Positions 60,725 through 64,000 of a DNA stretch of 64,000 bases are shown piece after piece; the first letter of the stretch is position 1; every line of letters begins with the position of its first letter. Below the pieces are notes generated by a model, which saw nothing but the letters and a program-made list of their open reading frames with translations, did no database searches and had not been told where the DNA came from. The stretch spans positions 992,001 through 1,056,000 of the forward strand of contig NZ_CP009832.1 in the NCBI RefSeq assembly GCF_000959525.1, in the 5' to 3' direction. The position numbers and the translations under genes are program-made. The stretch is from Burkholderia multivorans ATCC BAA-247. GTDB lineage: Bacteria > Pseudomonadota > Gammaproteobacteria > Burkholderiales > Burkholderiaceae.

Positions 60725-60830
60725 CGCCTGTCTGCCCAAAGCGGAGCGCGCGCGGTGCGCATTCCTTGTCGCGGGTGGACTGCGTTCGGCGTTCGACTAG
60801 AGCCTTGCTCTCATTCCCAGGACGCCCGCC

Positions 60831-61277
60831 ATGACGGCTCCCTTCTTGAAATCCATCCCGCGGCTGCGGGCCACGCGCACCGCCTGCGCGGGAGGGCTGC
60901 TGCTGTGTCTGCTCGGCCAGGACGCATCCGCGGCCGACGTGCTGGTCGTGACCGACAGCCGCCATCCCGTGCAGTCCGCATCCGGCGCGCGCGTGATCGA
61001 GCTGGACCTGCCCGAGCGCATCGAGGCGGAACTGGCCGCGGGCCTGCCAAACGACCCCAGCCGAGCAGCCGCGCTCGTGCAGCAGCGCTTGCGCGATGGC
61101 GGCCAGGCACTGCAGCGCCGCATCGGCAGCGCCTATCAGGGCGTCGCCGATGCCTGGGGCCTGGGTATCGCCAAGGTGCCTGCCGTGGTGGTCGATCGCC
61201 GCTACGTGGTCTACGGCGAGCCCGATGTCGCGCGTGCCGTGGCCCGCATCGAATCCCACCGGAGGGCACAGCCATGA
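60831..61277 (+). CDS. ICE protein PFL_4709 family (TIGR03757, TraW/TrbC-like)
   Basis: A 148-residue exported protein with signal peptide (about 1-34, ending SAAD). Conserved sequence includes VTDSRHPVQSASGARVIELDLPERIEAEL and IAKVPAVVVDRRYVVYGEPDVARAVA, the latter resembling the cis-Pro region of a thioredoxin fold without a CxxC. F-type TraW/TrbC proteins with which it is compared assist pilus assembly. It overlaps the next gene by four bases. Confidence 0.87.
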   Translation: MTAPFLKSIPRLRATRTACAGGLLLCLLGQDASAADVLVVTDSRHPVQSASGARVIELDLPERIEAELAAGLPNDPSRAAALVQQRLRDGGQALQRRIGSAYQGVADAWGLGIAKVPAVVVDRRYVVYGEPDVARAVARIESHRRAQP

Positions 61278-62224
61278 ACCGCCTGCTGTCGGCGTCGTCG
61301 CGCCGAGCCCGCCTTGCCATCGCTTCGGTGCTGCTCGGCGGCGCCGCTTCGACGTTCGCGCTGAACACGGCCACCATCGTGTCCTCGGCCCTGTCGCCCG
61401 ACTGCCTGGAATACCGCGTCGTCGGCATCTGCTACTGGCTGTTCTGCACCTGGACGGGTTGCACGGTGCGCACCTCGGTGAAGGTGCGCCACTACGTGCC
61501 CGACGCCGTGGTATCGAGCTACAGCAACACCGGCGAGAACCCGTGGATCGAGGTGCGCGCCATGAGCATGCCCAACCCCACGGCGCAGGCCGGCGGCGAC
61601 GGGACGACGAACCACGACAACGAGAACAGCCTGGCGAAGTTCAAGAACGCCGACGTGATCGGGCATCCCGGTGGTTCGGTGTTCAGCCAGTTCGCCAGCG
61701 CTTCCGGCTACGCGTGCCAGGGCGCAGGCGCGGCCTTCATGCCGTACCTGCTGAGCACGCTGGACACGCTGGCCTGGCGCTACAACGTGCCGGAGATGGT
61801 GTACCCCGAGGCGCTGATCCCCGGCATGCGCGAGATCGGCGGCCGCACGACGCTCAACCTGTGGGGCAACGTCTATCCGCGCGGCGGCTTCCTGCACCAG
61901 ACCGACGACTACAAGAGCGGCGCCGTCGTCGTGCAGCGCGCGGGCGATGTGGTCACGCGGCGCATGCAGCCGCATGTCTACCAACCGCTGCTCGCGAGTT
62001 CGAGCGACGGCTACTGGCCGGCCGGCGCCCTCATGGAGAGCGATGCCTCCACGGGCAAGTGGCAGGAGCTGACGCCGACCCTCTCCAACTCCTGCGCGGT
62101 GTTCCCGCACAGCAATACGCGCGTGCAGGCCCAGCAAGGCGACTACGCCTGGGCGCTGTGGCGGCCCTATGCCTGCTGCCAGCGCCGCGGGCAGGTCTTC
62201 CTCGGCAGCGTCGATTTCCTCTGA
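61274..62224 (+). CDS. ICE protein PFL_4710 family (TIGR03756, TraU-like)
   Basis: A 316-residue exported protein, signal peptide 1-29. It has ten or so cysteines, several in pairs (CLEYRVVGICYWLFCTWTGC and YACCQR near the end), as in F TraU, which needs DsbA-type help. This fits the DsbA gene 2 kb upstream. Role: mating-pair or DNA-transfer stage component by family. Confidence 0.9.
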   Translation: MNRLLSASSRRARLAIASVLLGGAASTFALNTATIVSSALSPDCLEYRVVGICYWLFCTWTGCTVRTSVKVRHYVPDAVVSSYSNTGENPWIEVRAMSMPNPTAQAGGDGTTNHDNENSLAKFKNADVIGHPGGSVFSQFASASGYACQGAGAAFMPYLLSTLDTLAWRYNVPEMVYPEALIPGMREIGGRTTLNLWGNVYPRGGFLHQTDDYKSGAVVVQRAGDVVTRRMQPHVYQPLLASSSDGYWPAGALMESDASTGKWQELTPTLSNSCAVFPHSNTRVQAQQGDYAWALWRPYACCQRRGQVFLGSVDFL

Positions 62225-62233
62225 GGTGTTCCC

Positions 62234-63637
62234 ATGAAAGCGTCTCTCTCCCGTTTCGCACAGCGCGCCAGGCCCTACGCGCTCAGCATCGCGCTCGCCT
62301 GCGCCGTCACGGCCGCAGCAGGCGTCGCCTGGGCGCAGACCCGCATCACTCCCACCGGCGTCGGCGTGAGCGGCAGCGTCATCGGCGACGACGTGCTCTA
62401 CAGCATCGGCGGCGGCCGGGCCGTGTCCATGGGCGGCGCCGGGAACATGCAGAGCATCGGCGTGGGCATCGGCTGGAACAGCAACCTGATCTGCGGCGAC
62501 ATGAGCATCACGACGACGCTGCAGAACCAGTTGAACGGCATCACCAATGGCTTTCAACAGATCATGAGCAACGTGATCCAGAGCGCGACCAGCGCGGTCG
62601 CCTCGCTGCCGGCGCTGATCATCCAGCGCGCCGATCCGGGCCTCTACAACCTGCTGACCAACGGCGTGCTGCAGGCTCGGCTCGATTTCGACCGCAGCAA
62701 GTTGACGTGCAAGGCAATGGCCAACCGGATGGCGGACATGGCCGGCGGCCAGGCCGGGTGGGATCAGCTCGCCGAAGGCTTCGCGCTGCGCGATGCGGTG
62801 AGCAGCACCGATGCGGTGTCCGCCGTCGAGCAGGCCGAATCGAACAAGGGCAACAACGGCGTGCCCTGGGTGGGCGGCGGCAACGCGGGCGGTTCGGGCC
62901 AGGGCTCGATCAAGGTGGTCGGCGACGTGACCCGCGCCGGCTACAACCTGCTCAACAGCCGCGGCGTTATGGACACGTCGTCCATCCCGCGCGCCTCCTG
63001 CGGCAACCGGCTGACCTGCCAAACCTGGTCCTCGCCGCAGGCCGCCGCCGACTTCGCAACCCGCGTGCTCGGCGAGCGCGAGCAACGCACCTGCGAGACC
63101 TGCACCAAGACGCAGACGACGCCCGGCGTCGGCCTCACGCCGGTAATCCAGGAAGAGTACGAGACCAAGCTGCAGGCACTGCAGGAGCTTGTGACGGGCG
63201 CGAAGCCGACGACGGTGGCGAACCTCGAAGCGGCCGGCAGCAACTCGCTGCCGATCACGCGCGGCGTGATCGAGGCGCTGCGCGACGAGCCCGATCAAGA
63301 CCTGCTGGGCAAGCGCCTGGCGTCCGAGGCCGCGCTATCGAGCGTGCTGGAGAAGGCCCTGCTGTTGCAGCGCACGCTGCTGACTGGCAAGAAGGAGCCG
63401 AACGTCGCCGCCAACGAGCTGGCCGTGAAGGCGGTCGATCAGGAGAACACGGCGCTGGAGCAGGAGATCAACAACCTCAAGACCGAGCTGGAGCTGCGGC
63501 GCACGCTGGCCGCCAATTCGGCGATGGCGATCGTGCAGCGCCACGGCACTCGCGCTGCGGGCTCGCGCGGCATCTTCGAGGGCGACACGACGCGCGACCG
63601 GCTCAAGGAAGTGCAGAAGCCGCGGAGCGGGCCATGA
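62234..63637 (+). CDS. ICE protein PFL_4711 family (TIGR03755, TraH-like)
   Basis: A 467-residue exported protein, signal peptide 1-34 (ending AWAQ). The N-terminal half is Gly/Ser-rich (YSIGGGRAVSMGGAG, GWNSNLICGD); a cysteine cluster lies near 255-295 (SCGNRLTCQTW, CETCTKTQ); the C-terminal 120 residues form a coiled coil (NTALEQEINNLKTELELRRTL). This architecture matches TraH-like mating-pair proteins. Stop overlaps the next ATG. Confidence 0.9.
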   Translation: MKASLSRFAQRARPYALSIALACAVTAAAGVAWAQTRITPTGVGVSGSVIGDDVLYSIGGGRAVSMGGAGNMQSIGVGIGWNSNLICGDMSITTTLQNQLNGITNGFQQIMSNVIQSATSAVASLPALIIQRADPGLYNLLTNGVLQARLDFDRSKLTCKAMANRMADMAGGQAGWDQLAEGFALRDAVSSTDAVSAVEQAESNKGNNGVPWVGGGNAGGSGQGSIKVVGDVTRAGYNLLNSRGVMDTSSIPRASCGNRLTCQTWSSPQAAADFATRVLGEREQRTCETCTKTQTTPGVGLTPVIQEEYETKLQALQELVTGAKPTTVANLEAAGSNSLPITRGVIEALRDEPDQDLLGKRLASEAALSSVLEKALLLQRTLLTGKKEPNVAANELAVKAVDQENTALEQEINNLKTELELRRTLAANSAMAIVQRHGTRAAGSRGIFEGDTTRDRLKEVQKPRSGP

Positions 63638-63987
63638 CCAGCCGGGCCTGGCTGCGGCCGGCATGGCTGCTCGGCCGCCGCGTCGGCATCGTGCTGCTGT
63701 GGGTGCTGCTGGTGGCGGGCATCGCGGTCGGTGTGAACGTCGTCGGCCTCCATGTCGTCGGCAGCATCGACGGCTGGGAGCAATGGCTGCGCGAGCACTC
63801 GGGCCACTTCCTCGTCTGGCGGCTACTGCTCTACGCAGCGACGGCCTACGGCTGGTGGTGGATGCGTCGGCGCCTGCGCGAACGTGAGCCGTCGGCCGAG
63901 ACCCATCAGCGCCTGCTGCGCGTCGAGATCGCGGCCGTCGCCACCCTCGTGCTGCTCGAAGGCAGCCAGCTACTGCGCAATGGCTGA
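63634..63987 (+). CDS. Small ICE membrane protein preceding traG
   Basis: A 117-residue protein with two or three transmembrane helices (about 15-38, 60-78 and a weaker one near 95-110) and an Arg-rich cytosolic loop (WWMRRRLREREPS). A protein of this size stands between the PFL_4711 gene and traG in related ICEs. CGGAGAACG at the window end looks like the ribosome-binding site of the next gene, probably the TraG N-terminal protein. Confidence 0.82.
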   Translation: MTSRAWLRPAWLLGRRVGIVLLWVLLVAGIAVGVNVVGLHVVGSIDGWEQWLREHSGHFLVWRLLLYAATAYGWWWMRRRLREREPSAETHQRLLRVEIAAVATLVLLEGSQLLRNG

Positions 63988-64000
63988 GCCCCGGAGAACG

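Noticed and set aside
1-64000. tRNA genes, rRNA genes and tRNA-type attachment sites
   Set aside because: I found no cloverleaf-like segment, rRNA or 3'-tRNA repeat by reading; a tRNAscan run would settle it.

Overview
The window is GC-rich proteobacterial DNA, of the kind carried by Pseudomonas or Burkholderiales-type hosts. It is almost entirely accessory. It joins a heat and protein-damage resistance island (the transmissible locus of stress tolerance, tLST, also called LHR or TLPQC) to a large integrative and conjugative element (ICE) of the ICEclc/PAGI-2/PFGI-1 family. The ICE carries an arsenic-resistance operon as cargo. No rRNA, tRNA, CRISPR array, integrase gene or att site is visible, so both ends of the element lie outside the window.

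Region 1 (304-16584, all minus strand) is a tLST read right to left: excisionase-type HTH protein, small heat-shock protein, ClpG disaggregase, cardiolipin synthase, FtsH, a second small heat-shock protein, two YfdX proteins, HdeD, a hibernation-factor/sigma-like hybrid, thioredoxin, KefB, PsiE, M48 protease and DegP. Most junctions are short or overlapping. Together these act on aggregated and damaged protein (ClpG, Hsp20, FtsH, DegP, M48), envelope and lipid (Cls, HdeD, YfdX), and redox and potassium homeostasis (Trx, KefB). A LysR-type gene runs off the left edge.

Region 2 (16809-17868) is an insertion scar: an IS110-type transposase start with an internal stop, followed by a frameshifted IS66 tnpC remnant. 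It separates the tLST from the ICE.

Region 3 (17886-29469) is the ICE regulation and replication module: a LysR regulator, a protein matching ICEclc BisR in size and place, AlpA, ParA, a HicA-like small protein, ParB, DUF2857, the STY4528-type replication protein, PFL_4669, DUF3158, SSB and topoisomerase III. It holds several unannotated cis-elements: twin CTGCAATTGCAG palindromes before alpA, three tandem CTATCCCC/GGGGATAG palindromes before the PFL_4669 gene with a fourth before topB, and a DnaA-box plus inverted-repeat cluster inside the STY4528 gene.

Region 4 (29992-33273, minus strand) is an arsenic operon, arsR-arsI-arsC-acr3-arsCN, with a perfect ArsR operator. A second, lone ACR3/bile-acid-symporter-like gene sits at 36918-37868.

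Region 5 (33361-45158) holds plus-strand ICE accessory genes: DUF3085, DUF3577/STY4534, DUF3275, DUF932, an adenine-methyltransferase-like protein, an SF2 helicase and several unknowns. Most are single genes with their own intergenic hairpin. Four of them, and radC later, are preceded by copies of one structured RNA motif with clear covariation.

Region 6 (45258-63987) is the conjugation operon: PilL, a lytic transglycosylase, the TraD coupling protein, the membrane and core-complex proteins (TraE, TraK, TraB and TraV equivalents), the VirB4/TraC ATPase, DsbA, RadC and TraW/TraU-like proteins. It continues past the right edge.
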